From positions 82,740 through 146,739 of the forward strand of contig NZ_FRAD01000008.1 in the NCBI RefSeq assembly GCF_900142225.1: a stretch of DNA of 64,000 nt. Reading direction: 5' to 3'. The number at the start of each line of letters is the position of its first letter. Position 1 is the first letter of the stretch. The position numbers and the translations under genes are program-made. Below are positions 43,492 to 54,068 of this stretch, one piece after another. The notes beneath the pieces are model-generated. The model saw only the letters and a program-made list of their open reading frames with translations, did no database searches and was not told the DNA's origin. This DNA is from Hathewaya proteolytica DSM 3090 (GTDB lineage Bacteria; Bacillota; Clostridia; Clostridiales; Clostridiaceae).

Positions 43492-45093
43492 ATGGAAGAA
43501 AAAAATAAATTAATTGATTTGATTACTCAGGATTATATTAGTATAATTTTTAGCTACGCTTTAAGGAGAACTAATATTAGGGAAGATGCGGAAGATCTTG
43601 CTCAAGACATTTTAAGTGAACTGATTTCAGCTGTGGCAAATATTAGAAATCCAAAAGCCTATAATGGATTTATTTGGGCTGTAGCTAATAACACTTATAA
43701 AAGATGGTTAAAGAAAAGAAAAAAGAATAGGGCTGGGTATCTAGAGGATTACCTTGGATTGGAAATATTTAATGTTGAAGAATATGAAAGAATAGAAGAT
43801 GGGGTTATTTATAAGGAAGAATTAAATAGACTAAGGTGGGAGCTTAGTCTTCTTTCTAAAACCTATCGTGATATAGTAATACTTTATTATGTAGAGGAAA
43901 AAAGCTGCGGTGAGATAGCAAAGGAACTAGAATTAACCGTCGATAATGTAAAATATTTTCTATACAAGGCAAGAAATATTATGAAGGATGGTATAAATAT
44001 GAATCGTGAACTAGGTGAAAAAAGTTATAAGCCAGCGGAGTTCTCAATTAGCTACTGGGGAGAATATTCAGCAAAATACTATAACCTTTCAAAACGTAAA
44101 TTACCTGGCAATATATTGCTTACAGCTATGGCAAAGTCTATTAGTATAAGTGAAATAAGCATAGAAACAGGAGTTCCTGTGGCTTATCTGGAGGACGAAG
44201 TAAATATTTTAGAGGAGGAAGGATTTTTAAAGAATGTTAAGGCAGATAAATACCAAACATCAATAATAATATTTACAAAAAAAATGAACAAAGACGTTGA
44301 TGCAGTTTTCAAAGAATACGCAAAGGAACTATCACCTAAATTGTATGAGAAATTATTGAGTAAGGAAGAAGAAATAAAAAAACTTTTTAGTGTGAAGAAT
44401 GGTGGATCAATAGAAAAATTATTGTGGGATATTTTGCCTATAATGCTGTCTGCAACTATAGCAGATAGTTTACATCCGGCCTATCTTCCAGCATTGCCAT
44501 TGCTAAGTAATGGGAACCATGGATGGCTCTGGGGTTCAGAAGAAACAAATAAACCTTGGGATTGGAGTGTTACAATTAAGTCAATTACGCAAAATGCTGG
44601 ATTTGGAGGAAAGTATGCCGTGTTAATTGATTTTACAATACTTAATACTGAAAATCAGAAGCAGATTGGAAAGGAAGAAGTTAAGCTTTTAAGCAAGATG
44701 TTTGAAGATGGCATTGAAATTTCATCCTTGGATGAAAGAGAAAAGGAAGTAGCTGCAAGAATGATTGAAAATAATTACGCTATTAATGTAAATGGAGTAT
44801 TTAAATTTAGAGGTTCAATTTTTAATCATAATCAAGGGGAAGAAGGGAAAGAAATTTTAAGGGATGTTTTTACACTGTATGATGAATGTATAAAAGTAGT
44901 AAACTCAGAGATTCTCAAGCTTATATTGTCCTCTTTGCCCAAGCATCTTCAAGAGCAAGCTGCAGATATAGCTTATGTAAAAACCATAAGCGGAATGATG
45001 AGCGCAGTTATGGAAGAAATGGTTAATAGGGGTTACTTACACGTTCCAGCTAGTTCGGATATGTATCCAATTGGATGTTACATAAGGATTTAA
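43492..45093 (+). CDS. ECF-type sigma-70 factor with a 370-residue C-terminal extension
   Basis: This 533-residue protein has sigma region 2 (REDAEDLAQDILSELISAVA) and region 4 (LLSKTYRDIVILYYVEEKSC, GEIAKELELTVDNVKYFLYK) in the first 175 residues. A long extension with a second HTH-like stretch (ISISEISIETGVPVAYLEDE) and Trp-rich globular part follows. The extension probably senses a ligand or holds the sigma factor inactive. It lies just before two ABC exporter genes and probably drives them. Confidence 0.85.
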   Translation: MEEKNKLIDLITQDYISIIFSYALRRTNIREDAEDLAQDILSELISAVANIRNPKAYNGFIWAVANNTYKRWLKKRKKNRAGYLEDYLGLEIFNVEEYERIEDGVIYKEELNRLRWELSLLSKTYRDIVILYYVEEKSCGEIAKELELTVDNVKYFLYKARNIMKDGINMNRELGEKSYKPAEFSISYWGEYSAKYYNLSKRKLPGNILLTAMAKSISISEISIETGVPVAYLEDEVNILEEEGFLKNVKADKYQTSIIIFTKKMNKDVDAVFKEYAKELSPKLYEKLLSKEEEIKKLFSVKNGGSIEKLLWDILPIMLSATIADSLHPAYLPALPLLSNGNHGWLWGSEETNKPWDWSVTIKSITQNAGFGGKYAVLIDFTILNTENQKQIGKEEVKLLSKMFEDGIEISSLDEREKEVAARMIENNYAINVNGVFKFRGSIFNHNQGEEGKEILRDVFTLYDECIKVVNSEILKLILSSLPKHLQEQAADIAYVKTISGMMSAVMEEMVNRGYLHVPASSDMYPIGCYIRI

Positions 45094-45108
45094 TGGGAGA
45101 TGGATAGG

Positions 45109-46887
45109 ATGAAAGAGTGGAAGGGTAAATCAAAACTCAAGATATTTACAAGGTTATGGATATTTTTAAAGCCTTATTGGTTTTGGTTCATAGCAAGGAT
45201 AACAAGTACTATTGGTAAAGCAGTTATTGATATGTTGGTTGCTTACGTTGTACTTTTGTTAGTAAATTCAGCTGTTAAAGGAGATGTTCATCAGCTATGG
45301 CAGTCAATATATTTCATGGTCGGTCTTGTTGGTGTTGGAACAATAGTGTATTTTATAGAAACTTATTCATCAGGTCGTTTTAGTTCGCAAGTAGTTAGAG
45401 ATATGAGAGAAAAATTAGTGACACGGATAGAACAACTGCCAATAGCATTTTTTGAAAATCATCATTCTGGAGAATTGATTTCAAAGATGAGTAATGATGT
45501 TAATATCTTAGAAGATTTTTTGGGAGGAGGTTTTTTTAATATTATTTTTCATAGTATAAGATTTACAGGAAGTTTTATATTTGCACTCTTAATTAGTTGG
45601 AGGTTGGTCTTTTTTTGTATGGTAGTAGTACCTGTGACAATTTTTCTATCAAATATTATAAGTCGTCCCTTGGAAAATTATTATGAGACTTTATATAAAG
45701 ATTTAGGTAAGGTTAATTCTATAGTTCAGGACAGTATAGGAGGAATTTATTTAATTAAATCATACAATCTTAAAGAAGTTTTATATGATAAATATAAGGT
45801 TCAGGTAGATAATAATCTAACTAATGCTCTTAAAATAGAAAAAAGAATGGCTATAAATTCATCTTTAAGTGTTGTTGTCCAGCTAATTCCATTTGCACTG
45901 TGTTTTTTATATGGTGGTTATTTTGTAGTTACAAACAAACTATCTTTGGCTGAGTTTATGGCTTTTGCTACAATGCTGTCAAATATTGTACAGTCAGCGA
46001 GTACCATACCTTCTCTAATAAGCAATTACAGGGGCAATATAGGAATTATGAAGCATCTCTTTGAAATATTGGATTATAATATGGAGCGTACTTCAGGAGA
46101 TGAATACGCCATAGACAAATCGGTAGCTGCCATTGAATTTGAAGAAGTAACCTTTGCATATAAGGGTGAGAGAAAAATACTTAACAACCTTAGTTTTATA
46201 GTTGAGAATGGGAAAACAACAGCGTTGGTTGGAACTAGTGGATGTGGGAAAACTACAATATTAAAGTTAATCTGTGGTTTTTATGAAGCAGAGGGGTCAA
46301 TAAAGTTATATGGTAAAAATCTTAAGGATTGGAACCTTGCCGCCGTCCGTGAGAATATTTCATTAGTATCTCAGGATCCCTATCTTTTCCCAGGGAATAT
46401 AGCTGAAAATATAGGTTATGGGAGGTTAGGCGCTGATATTGAGGAAATTATTATTGCGTCAAAGGCAGCAAATGCTCATGAGTTTATTATGGAATTACCT
46501 GAAGGGTATAATACTGTCCTTGGGGAACGAGGAATTACTCTTTCTGGAGGACAAAAACAAAGAATATCAATTGCTAGAGCTATACTAAAAAATGCTAAAA
46601 TTTTACTTCTTGATGAACCTACCTCAGCTTTAGATATATCATCGGAATTTAAAGTACAAAAAGCCCTTCAGGGATTAATGCAGGGGCGTACTGTATTTAT
46701 TATATCTCATAGATTATCTACAATTAAGGATGCAGATAAAATTTTACTTCTTGATGAAGGATGCATTAAAGAAAGTGGGTCTCATGAGGAGCTAATAAGG
46801 GAAAGTGATTTATATAGGAAGTTAAATACGGCTCAGATTACGGTGCTTAGTAGTATGGGAATTCATTTGGAAAATATGGGGGTATAA
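45109..46887 (+). CDS. ABC exporter, fused permease-ATPase (first of a pair)
   Basis: This 592-residue protein has an N-terminal six-helix ABC exporter domain, then ATPase with Walker A VGTSGCGKTT, Q-loop SQDPYLFPG, signature TLSGGQKQR and Walker B ILLLDEPTSALD. The ATG at 45109 is preferred because GGGAG lies nine bases upstream. The ATG at 45100 touches it. It probably forms a heterodimer with the next gene. Confidence 0.88.
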   Translation: MKEWKGKSKLKIFTRLWIFLKPYWFWFIARITSTIGKAVIDMLVAYVVLLLVNSAVKGDVHQLWQSIYFMVGLVGVGTIVYFIETYSSGRFSSQVVRDMREKLVTRIEQLPIAFFENHHSGELISKMSNDVNILEDFLGGGFFNIIFHSIRFTGSFIFALLISWRLVFFCMVVVPVTIFLSNIISRPLENYYETLYKDLGKVNSIVQDSIGGIYLIKSYNLKEVLYDKYKVQVDNNLTNALKIEKRMAINSSLSVVVQLIPFALCFLYGGYFVVTNKLSLAEFMAFATMLSNIVQSASTIPSLISNYRGNIGIMKHLFEILDYNMERTSGDEYAIDKSVAAIEFEEVTFAYKGERKILNNLSFIVENGKTTALVGTSGCGKTTILKLICGFYEAEGSIKLYGKNLKDWNLAAVRENISLVSQDPYLFPGNIAENIGYGRLGADIEEIIIASKAANAHEFIMELPEGYNTVLGERGITLSGGQKQRISIARAILKNAKILLLDEPTSALDISSEFKVQKALQGLMQGRTVFIISHRLSTIKDADKILLLDEGCIKESGSHEELIRESDLYRKLNTAQITVLSSMGIHLENMGV

Positions 46888-46891
46888 TGAT

Positions 46892-48586
46892 ATGAATATA
46901 AGGAATAAAGGAATCATGAGAGTAATTTCCTTATTAAAACCTAAGAAGTTTCCTTATATAATTGGGCTTGTTGGAAGCTGTTTAATAGATGCAAGTATTC
47001 CAATTATAAGTGCTCTTGTACTAAAAGATATAACAGATGCTGGAGTACTGAGAAATAGAAGTCTCATAGTAAGAGCATCATTACTTCTATGTTTAGTAGC
47101 TTTTGTATTTTGTGTACTTGCTCCCTTATTAAATTATTTATTTGCAGGCGCTGTAAAAAAAGTAATGGCTTATATAAGATTAAAAGTTTTTTATCATATT
47201 GAAGAAATAAGTATAGAATATTTTGATAAAAATCATAGTGGTGATATTATATCTAGGTTTATAAATGATATAGGAATTCTTGAGAATTTCTACAATGGAA
47301 ATATGAGATCAATTTTATCTCTTGTTTTGACAGGAATTTATTCTGCAATAATAATGTTGATTCTAAACTTTAAAATGGCGGCAGTATTAATAATTATAGG
47401 GGTAATAACAGCTTATGTGAATAAAAGGTATGCCAAGGTGTTAAGAACTATAAGTAACAGATTACGGCAAAATAACAGTAATATGCTTCAGTGTATTACA
47501 GATTTACTTGCGGGGTTTAGAGAAGTTAAGATGTTTAATATTGGAGAAGTTATTGCTAAAAAATATTATGAAGCCAATAAAAAAACAGCAGACTTATCTA
47601 TAAAGTGGTTTAAAAAATATGCGTTTTTGGATGTTTCTAATTTTATATTAATGTGGATTAGCAATGGCATTACCTTTATAGCTGGAACAATTCTAGTGTT
47701 CAATGGAATAGGAACTGTTGGTAGTTTGTTGGCCATGGTTTTGATGGTGGGAAATATAACAAACCTTTTTAGGCAGTTGGGTAATGAAGTGTCTAGGATG
47801 CAAATATCTTTGGCGGGCGCTATTCGTGTTCTAGAAATAATGGATTTACCAAAAGAATCAAAGTGTTATAGTTTTGGAGATAGAAGTTTATCAGAAGACA
47901 AAATGATTGAAATGAAAGACGTGACATTTAGCTACAAAGAAAATGAAACTGTGGTTAATGGGCTTAATATAGAAGTAGAGAAGGGAAAACTAGTAGCATT
48001 GGTAGGACCAAGCGGAGGAGGAAAGAGTACTATAATAAAACTACTGTTAGGCTTGTATCCTATAGAAAGTGGTAGCATTATTATTGATGGTAAACATATA
48101 GGAGAATATACCTTAGAAGAACTACGAAGTTTAATTGCCTATGTTCCGCAGGAGTCATATTTATTTGAAGGAACAATAGAAGAAAATATAAGATATGGAC
48201 GTATGGAGGCAACATATGATGAAATTGTGCAAGCTTCTAAGCTTGCTAATGCGCATGATTTTATATTAAAACAATCAAATGGATATCAATCATTAGTAGG
48301 TGAGCGTGGTGGGAAACTATCTGGAGGACAAAAACAAAGGATTGCTATAGCAAGGGCTTTTCTAAAAAACTCTCCTATACTTCTTTTAGATGAGGCAACA
48401 TCTGCATTGGATAGTGAGTCAGAGCAACTTATACAAGAAGCACTAAATACTCTAGTGCAAGGGAAAACAACTATTGCTGTAGCACATAGGCTTTCTACAA
48501 TTAAAGATGCAGATATTATATATGTAATAGATAAGGGAAAAGTCGTAGAACAGGGATGCCATAAAAATCTACCAAGGCATAAATAA
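46892..48586 (+). CDS. ABC exporter, fused permease-ATPase (second of a pair)
   Basis: This 564-residue protein has an exporter domain (about 15-315) and ATPase with Walker A VGPSGGGKST, signature KLSGGQKQR and Walker B ILLLDEATSALD. It starts four bases after the first ABC gene, with GGGGGT ahead. The cargo is unknown: drugs, lipids or peptides are all possible. It is the end of the sigma-ABC operon. Confidence 0.9.
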   Translation: MNIRNKGIMRVISLLKPKKFPYIIGLVGSCLIDASIPIISALVLKDITDAGVLRNRSLIVRASLLLCLVAFVFCVLAPLLNYLFAGAVKKVMAYIRLKVFYHIEEISIEYFDKNHSGDIISRFINDIGILENFYNGNMRSILSLVLTGIYSAIIMLILNFKMAAVLIIIGVITAYVNKRYAKVLRTISNRLRQNNSNMLQCITDLLAGFREVKMFNIGEVIAKKYYEANKKTADLSIKWFKKYAFLDVSNFILMWISNGITFIAGTILVFNGIGTVGSLLAMVLMVGNITNLFRQLGNEVSRMQISLAGAIRVLEIMDLPKESKCYSFGDRSLSEDKMIEMKDVTFSYKENETVVNGLNIEVEKGKLVALVGPSGGGKSTIIKLLLGLYPIESGSIIIDGKHIGEYTLEELRSLIAYVPQESYLFEGTIEENIRYGRMEATYDEIVQASKLANAHDFILKQSNGYQSLVGERGGKLSGGQKQRIAIARAFLKNSPILLLDEATSALDSESEQLIQEALNTLVQGKTTIAVAHRLSTIKDADIIYVIDKGKVVEQGCHKNLPRHK

Positions 48587-48641
48587 TGTTTTAGGGTATT
48601 GATTATAATAAATTTTGAATTTAAAATAATATCATATTAAG

Positions 48642-48682
48642 AATAAACCTTATCATCTAGTAGTAAATGATAAGGTTTATTG
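48642..48682 (+). terminator. Terminator after the ABC operon
   Basis: A 15-bp perfect stem, AATAAACCTTATCAT / ATGATAAGGTTTATT. The tail contains short T runs. Confidence 0.75.
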
Positions 48683-48815
48683 CATTTTAATATAATATTT
48701 TAATGAAAAACGTAATCGTTTTAGTAAAAATGATTATGTTTATGATAAAATGATAATAATAAAGTATAATATAAATAAGGGAGAATATATAATGATTTCT
48801 TTTTAAAATAATAAA

Positions 48816-48921
48816 TTGGACAATTTAGCATTACCCATGAATATAGTGAGAATGTTAACTACTATAAATGAATATAAGGGAAAACAAGATTTATATAAAA
48901 GGCAGAGGTTGATTTTTTAAT
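48816..48921 (+). pseudogene. Remnant of a Fic-family N-terminus
   Basis: A short frame reads KLDNLALPMNIVRMLTTINE, then YKGKQDLYKRQ and stop. INEYKGKQDLYKRQ resembles the helical region before the Fic domain in Fic/DUF4172 proteins. No start or continuation exists, so it is a decayed fragment. Confidence 0.4.
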
Positions 48922-48977
48922 AAAGGATAAGAATGGGTAGATAATACCCGTGAAAAATTCGTTTGAGGGGGAAAAAT

Positions 48978-51900
48978 ATGTTTTTAAATGGTAAAAAGAA
49001 AGTAAACAAGGTGTTGTCAGCTATTGTATGTTTTTTGTTTATAATCACAATTGTGCCTGTAACTGCTTTGGCTGAGGAAGGGAAGGTTTATTCAGGGTTC
49101 AAATTAATTAAGGAAGAGCCCATTGAACATGGGGAATTAATAGTAAAGACTTTTCAACATGAGAAAAGTGGTGCAAGGCTTACGTATTTTCAAAATAATG
49201 ATGAAAATAAGGCATTTTCTATTGGTTTTAGAACACTGCCTCATGACAATACAGGGGTCAATCACATTATAGAACACTCTTTATTTGGTGGTTCTGAGAA
49301 GTTTCCTGTAAAGGATCTTTTATCACGGCTGCCTTCATCTCTTCGTTGTTTATATATGAACGCATTAACGTATAATGATGCAACGATATATCCTGTAGCT
49401 AGCAAATATGATAAGGACTTCAGAGCTCTTATGGATGTCTATATGGATATGGTTTTTAATCCTAATATGCTTAAAGACGAAAATATATTTAGAAGAGAAG
49501 GCTGGCGATATGAGCTTAACTCAAGAGATGATGAGTTAAAAATAAATGGCATTGTTTACAACGAGATGAAAGGACATTATTCACAAGGTGATGGTGCTTA
49601 TATACAACGTGAAGCCTACAAATCCCTTTTTCCAGATACTATATACAAAAATGAAAGCGGAGGGTATCCTGATAACATTCCCGAATTATCCTATGAGCAA
49701 CTAAAGGAAACATATAGGAAATATTATACTCCTTCCAATGCCAATATAGTTTTGTACGGTAAGATGAATATAGCAGAAATCCTTGAATTCATAGATAGTA
49801 ACTATTTAAGTAAGTTTAATAAGGAAAATGTAGATTCAAAAATAGATCTTCAGAAACCTTTTGGCAACATGGTGGAATATGATACCGAGTACAGTATAGC
49901 AAAAGGTGCTTCCACAGAAAATAAAAGTATAATGATGATGAACTATGTTGTAGACACTATAAAAGATAGGAAGTCATTCTTTACTTTAAAAGCTTTGCAG
50001 TCAATTTTATACGAACCACTGGATAAGGCATTAAAGGACAAGGGATTTAATGGTGAATTAAATATACAAATATATGAAACTATGCAGCCTGTGTTTAGTA
50101 TTGTCCTTAAAAATATAGATGCCAGTGAGAAGAAAAATTATCAGGAGCTTATAAAAGATACTTTAAAAAAAATAGTTAATGAAGGAATAGGTAAAGAAAC
50201 CTTAGACAACTACTTTCAGGAGCCAAAAGAACCCACAGAGGATGAGGATTCAGGGGATGTTTTATGGGACTATAGTTGGGTGAAATACTATATACAGGCT
50301 CAGTTGTATTTAAACTATGACCTAAATTGCGTTGAGTACTTCGAACCAAAAGATATCATGGAAAGCATAGATCACAGTGTAAAAACAGGAGAGAAATATT
50401 TTGAAAAATATATACAGGAGAAAATTTTAGACAACAATCATTGCTCACTGATTATGATGAATCCTAAACCAGGTCTTGATGAAAAAAATAGTCAAGCGCT
50501 TAAGAGAAAGCTTGCGAAATATAAGTCAAGCCTTACTTCGGAGGAAGTTGATAATCTCGTAGCCAAAACTCATGAGTTTAAAAAGTGGAATGATACTCCT
50601 ATGACCCAAGAACAAATTGCTACTATACCCACGGCGGATATAAATGATAATAAGGTGGATTTCAAAAAACAAGAAAGAAACGAAAAGATTATAGATGGTG
50701 TAAAGCTACTGTACTACCCTTGTGAAAAAGAGCAAGATATAAATATGAACGTTTATTTTAATACAAATAATGTTCCACAGGATAAGTTAAATTGTTTAAG
50801 ATTATATCTATCTTTAATCGGCAAGACAAATTTACAAAATCATTCAAAAGAGGAATTTGATAAGTTATGCGAGGATGAAAATTTCTTTTTTAGCGCCACA
50901 GAGAATGTTATTCAGCTTGTGTCATCTAATGGGGATTTTATACCTACAATAATGTTAAGTGGTCTATTTAAATGCGACAAGGCAGATACAGCTATTTCAG
51001 CAATGGAAGAAATGATGTTAGGTATAGATTACAACGATACTGAAAACATAAAACAGGCAATAAATGATGACATTGCATCTACGGGACAGTATATAAAGTT
51101 TCTGAATACGGGTAATGTCTTATCTATGCAGTCTGTCTTATCAAGTTTTCTAGATGTAAGTAGATACAATGGATTGGAAAGTAAAACTCAATATATGGAA
51201 TTCTTAAAGAATTTATCTGAGAATTTCTCGGAAAAATGGCCTTCTATAGTTAAGGAAATAAAGGATATAGAAAATAAAGTATTCAATAAAGACAATGTCA
51301 TTATGAGTTTAACCTGTGAGGAAAAAGAGGTCGGAACCATTGAAGAGAATTTGAAATCATTTGTGGTCAAATTGGGTAATAATCCCTTTATAAAGGAAAA
51401 ATATGAAATGCCATTAAGTGATAAAAATATAGCATATATAGATCATAATAAAAATATGTCTGTTATAAAGGGTGGAAACTTCAATAAATATGGTTACAAA
51501 TTCACAGGTAGCACTATGGTTGCCAATACTATATTGAAGGAGTACTTGCTTAACACAGTAAGAGTAAAAGGTGGTGCATATGTGGCTGATTGTTCTGTCA
51601 GTGAATACGGTACAGTGCTAATGCTCTCATCCAATGATCCACATATAAAAGAAACCCTGGATTTTTACGATGGTGCCGCTAGATATTTTAAAAATTTTAA
51701 TATCTCTCAAGTAGATTTAAATAGGTACATTGCCATAACTGTAGAAAACGTGGATAGTCAGTTAGCAGTATTTAATATATTATCACCTTTTGAGAGGGAT
51801 AATAGGTATATTGCAAACATGGATGATAATTACCTTGAAAAAATCAGGAATGAAATTATTAAAACCACACCTGATGATATAAGAGAGTTTGGAGCAGTGT

Positions 51901-52925
51901 TGGAGAAAATCCTTGCTGAAGATAATTATTCTGTTTCTGGAAATAAGGAAATAATAATGAAAAACAAGGAGCTGTTCGATAAAATAGTAGACTTAAGTGG
52001 TGTAGGAGAAGTTCCTCCTGAAGATATGATAAAAGAATTACAAAAAAAGATGATGAGGGTAGATGGAAAGGATAGATATGAAACATCGGCCAGCATATCC
52101 AGCGAGATATGGCAACAGGCTGATACAGCAATTTTATGCTATGGGGAAAATTATGCAGATGCAATTTCTTCAGTATCTCTTTCAAAAAAATATGATGCAC
52201 CTATACTTTTTACACAAACTAAAAATCTAAATGATTCAACTAAGGAAGCATTACAATATCTAAAGGTTAAAGACGTAATTATCATTGGTGGTGAGGGCGT
52301 AATATCTAAAGATGTGGAAAAAACCATAGTTAACATGGGCATAACTACGAAAAGAATATTTGGCAAGGACAGGTATGAAACTTCCTTGAAGATTGCTGAG
52401 GAATTAGGTGAAGTAGATGGAATTGTTCTTACCACTGGAAAGGAGTTTGTCCCAGGAATTTCTTTTGCTTCATACGCTGCTAACAACAACATGGCTATAT
52501 TGTTTGTGGATAATGACAATATGAGCAAAAATATGGTAGCTTATATTAAATCTCAAAACTTAGCTGAAGTGTACTATGCTGGCAATGAACAAGCTATAGG
52601 AAAGAAGATAAGGAGTACAATATCAAGTGGGAAAAGTTTCTACAATGAAAATATCTACAGACAAAATATAGAAATACTAAATAACTTTAAAGATTACATG
52701 GACTATAAAAATGTATTTATCGTTACTGGAGATGATTTTGCCCATGCTTTGTGTGGGGTGGCTATAGCAGCAAAATTAAATGCACCTGTTGTGTTTATCA
52801 ATACCAATGTTGAAAATTCAACTAAGGAATATCTAAAAAGTGTATTCTCTAATACTGGCCATTTTATGTTAATAGGATCATACGATAATATTAGCGATGA
52901 GGTATTGGAAGGGTATTTTAATTAA
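48978..52925 (+). CDS. Secreted M16C metallopeptidase with C-terminal CWB2 cell-wall repeats
   Basis: This 1315-residue protein has an N-terminal signal peptide (VLSAIVCFLFIITIVPVTAL). The inverted zinc motif HIIEH lies near 95, with the downstream NEMKG glutamate near 195. It resembles the PreP/Cym1 branch: EHSLFGGSEKFPVKDLL, then MNALTYNDATIYPVASK. From about 1025 to the end come CWB2 repeats (RVDGKDRYETSASISSEIWQ; RIFGKDRYETSLKIAEEL), which hold proteins to the clostridial wall. So a presequence-protease-like enzyme is displayed at the surface. The ATG at 48978 follows GAGGGGG. Confidence 0.9.
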   Translation: MFLNGKKKVNKVLSAIVCFLFIITIVPVTALAEEGKVYSGFKLIKEEPIEHGELIVKTFQHEKSGARLTYFQNNDENKAFSIGFRTLPHDNTGVNHIIEHSLFGGSEKFPVKDLLSRLPSSLRCLYMNALTYNDATIYPVASKYDKDFRALMDVYMDMVFNPNMLKDENIFRREGWRYELNSRDDELKINGIVYNEMKGHYSQGDGAYIQREAYKSLFPDTIYKNESGGYPDNIPELSYEQLKETYRKYYTPSNANIVLYGKMNIAEILEFIDSNYLSKFNKENVDSKIDLQKPFGNMVEYDTEYSIAKGASTENKSIMMMNYVVDTIKDRKSFFTLKALQSILYEPLDKALKDKGFNGELNIQIYETMQPVFSIVLKNIDASEKKNYQELIKDTLKKIVNEGIGKETLDNYFQEPKEPTEDEDSGDVLWDYSWVKYYIQAQLYLNYDLNCVEYFEPKDIMESIDHSVKTGEKYFEKYIQEKILDNNHCSLIMMNPKPGLDEKNSQALKRKLAKYKSSLTSEEVDNLVAKTHEFKKWNDTPMTQEQIATIPTADINDNKVDFKKQERNEKIIDGVKLLYYPCEKEQDINMNVYFNTNNVPQDKLNCLRLYLSLIGKTNLQNHSKEEFDKLCEDENFFFSATENVIQLVSSNGDFIPTIMLSGLFKCDKADTAISAMEEMMLGIDYNDTENIKQAINDDIASTGQYIKFLNTGNVLSMQSVLSSFLDVSRYNGLESKTQYMEFLKNLSENFSEKWPSIVKEIKDIENKVFNKDNVIMSLTCEEKEVGTIEENLKSFVVKLGNNPFIKEKYEMPLSDKNIAYIDHNKNMSVIKGGNFNKYGYKFTGSTMVANTILKEYLLNTVRVKGGAYVADCSVSEYGTVLMLSSNDPHIKETLDFYDGAARYFKNFNISQVDLNRYIAITVENVDSQLAVFNILSPFERDNRYIANMDDNYLEKIRNEIIKTTPDDIREFGAVLEKILAEDNYSVSGNKEIIMKNKELFDKIVDLSGVGEVPPEDMIKELQKKMMRVDGKDRYETSASISSEIWQQADTAILCYGENYADAISSVSLSKKYDAPILFTQTKNLNDSTKEALQYLKVKDVIIIGGEGVISKDVEKTIVNMGITTKRIFGKDRYETSLKIAEELGEVDGIVLTTGKEFVPGISFASYAANNNMAILFVDNDNMSKNMVAYIKSQNLAEVYYAGNEQAIGKKIRSTISSGKSFYNENIYRQNIEILNNFKDYMDYKNVFIVTGDDFAHALCGVAIAAKLNAPVVFINTNVENSTKEYLKSVFSNTGHFMLIGSYDNISDEVLEGYFN

Positions 52926-52972
52926 GACTAAAAAATATGATTGATCATTAGAAAAATAACAAAATTGTTCAA

Positions 52973-53254
52973 ATGGATTATTGGGAAAATGATTTGAATT
53001 TGAATAACTATCTAAAAATAGGTGATAATTATTCAGATATTGTATCTAAGTTAAGTCTTGATAGTACTGAATTTGACAAGGAAGATATAAAGCAAAAACT
53101 CACCTATTTCTTTGATGATACTGTATATGATAATTATAATAGAATTGAATCCATAAGTACAAAAGATAAGGACAAACTTCCTGTTACTATGGTATTGCTT
53201 TTTAATGATAATATTTTAAATCGAATAAGTTATGTATATATGACCGCAGATTAA
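52973..53254 (+). CDS. Hypothetical protein or fragment (93 aa)
   Basis: Starts MDYWENDLNLNNYLKIGDNY and is acidic. There is no ribosome site or signal, and it lies 47 bases after the M16 gene. It could be the end of a decayed secreted protein. Support is only the open frame. Confidence 0.35.
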   Translation: MDYWENDLNLNNYLKIGDNYSDIVSKLSLDSTEFDKEDIKQKLTYFFDDTVYDNYNRIESISTKDKDKLPVTMVLLFNDNILNRISYVYMTAD

Positions 53255-53287
53255 AATTATAGTCTAACATTTATTTTTGTTAAAAAA

Positions 53288-53315
53288 CTGTCGCACTAAT
53301 TATTTAGTGCGACAG
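53288..53315. terminator. Bidirectional terminator
   Basis: CTGTCGCACTA pairs perfectly with TAGTGCGACAG, between convergent genes. Confidence 0.85.
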
Positions 53316-53324
53316 TCCTAGATT

Positions 53325-54068
53325 TTAATTCGACTCTTCCTTAAAAACAAATTCAGTACCCTTCTTTATGAATTTTTCTAAATGACTACCTTCCTGAAAA
53401 ATCAATTTATCGCCTGAAATAGTGAATACATGTAGTATACCTTCCTCATCTTCAAAAGATAATTTATCACCATCAATTTTATAGTCACCGAATAGTATAT
53501 AACTAGAAAGTAAATGAGGATAAAATATTATCTTATTGTCTCTTATTGTAATGGCCGGTGGAGATGGGATATCCTTTTGACTATCAGATATAAGTGCATA
53601 ATAGAAACCATTTTTTTTTAAGGAATCATTTTTAATTGGTTCAAGATCCATATCAGGGTCTAAAACAAAATCAAAAACCTTTTCTTCTTTATAATCTTTT
53701 CTTACACCATCTTTGGTAGTTACAAATCCCTCATACCTAAGAACTGTTTTACCATCTCGTATTTCTCCGAATGCTTTTACATCTGTAGGGGCAATATAAT
53801 TTTCACTCAACATAAGATCTGTTACAATTTTATCATCCCAATCACCTAATTCACGCAGGTTTTTCGATATACTTTTGGCTGAAGGGATATTATGGTGTTC
53901 AATGATTAATACTGTAAGAGGTTGAATATGATAGTCTTCTTTGCCACCACTACCAGCCCCAATTCTAATATCAGGATTATAAGAACAGTAGAGATAATAT
54001 AGTCCAGCAGATAGTATGAAGACTACGAAAACACCGCAGAGTAAAACTAATTTTTTCTTTTTAGACAT
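53325..54068 (-). CDS. Membrane-anchored hypothetical protein (247 aa)
   Basis: An N-terminal anchor (LVLLCGVFVVFILSAGLYYL) leads to an extracellular domain. The C-terminal 55 residues resemble strand-turn repeats of small secreted proteins (YKIDGDKLSFEDEEGILHVF). No family is assigned. It is monocistronic. Confidence 0.6.
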   Translation of the reverse strand: MSKKKKLVLLCGVFVVFILSAGLYYLYCSYNPDIRIGAGSGGKEDYHIQPLTVLIIEHHNIPSAKSISKNLRELGDWDDKIVTDLMLSENYIAPTDVKAFGEIRDGKTVLRYEGFVTTKDGVRKDYKEEKVFDFVLDPDMDLEPIKNDSLKKNGFYYALISDSQKDIPSPPAITIRDNKIIFYPHLLSSYILFGDYKIDGDKLSFEDEEGILHVFTISGDKLIFQEGSHLEKFIKKGTEFVFKEESN

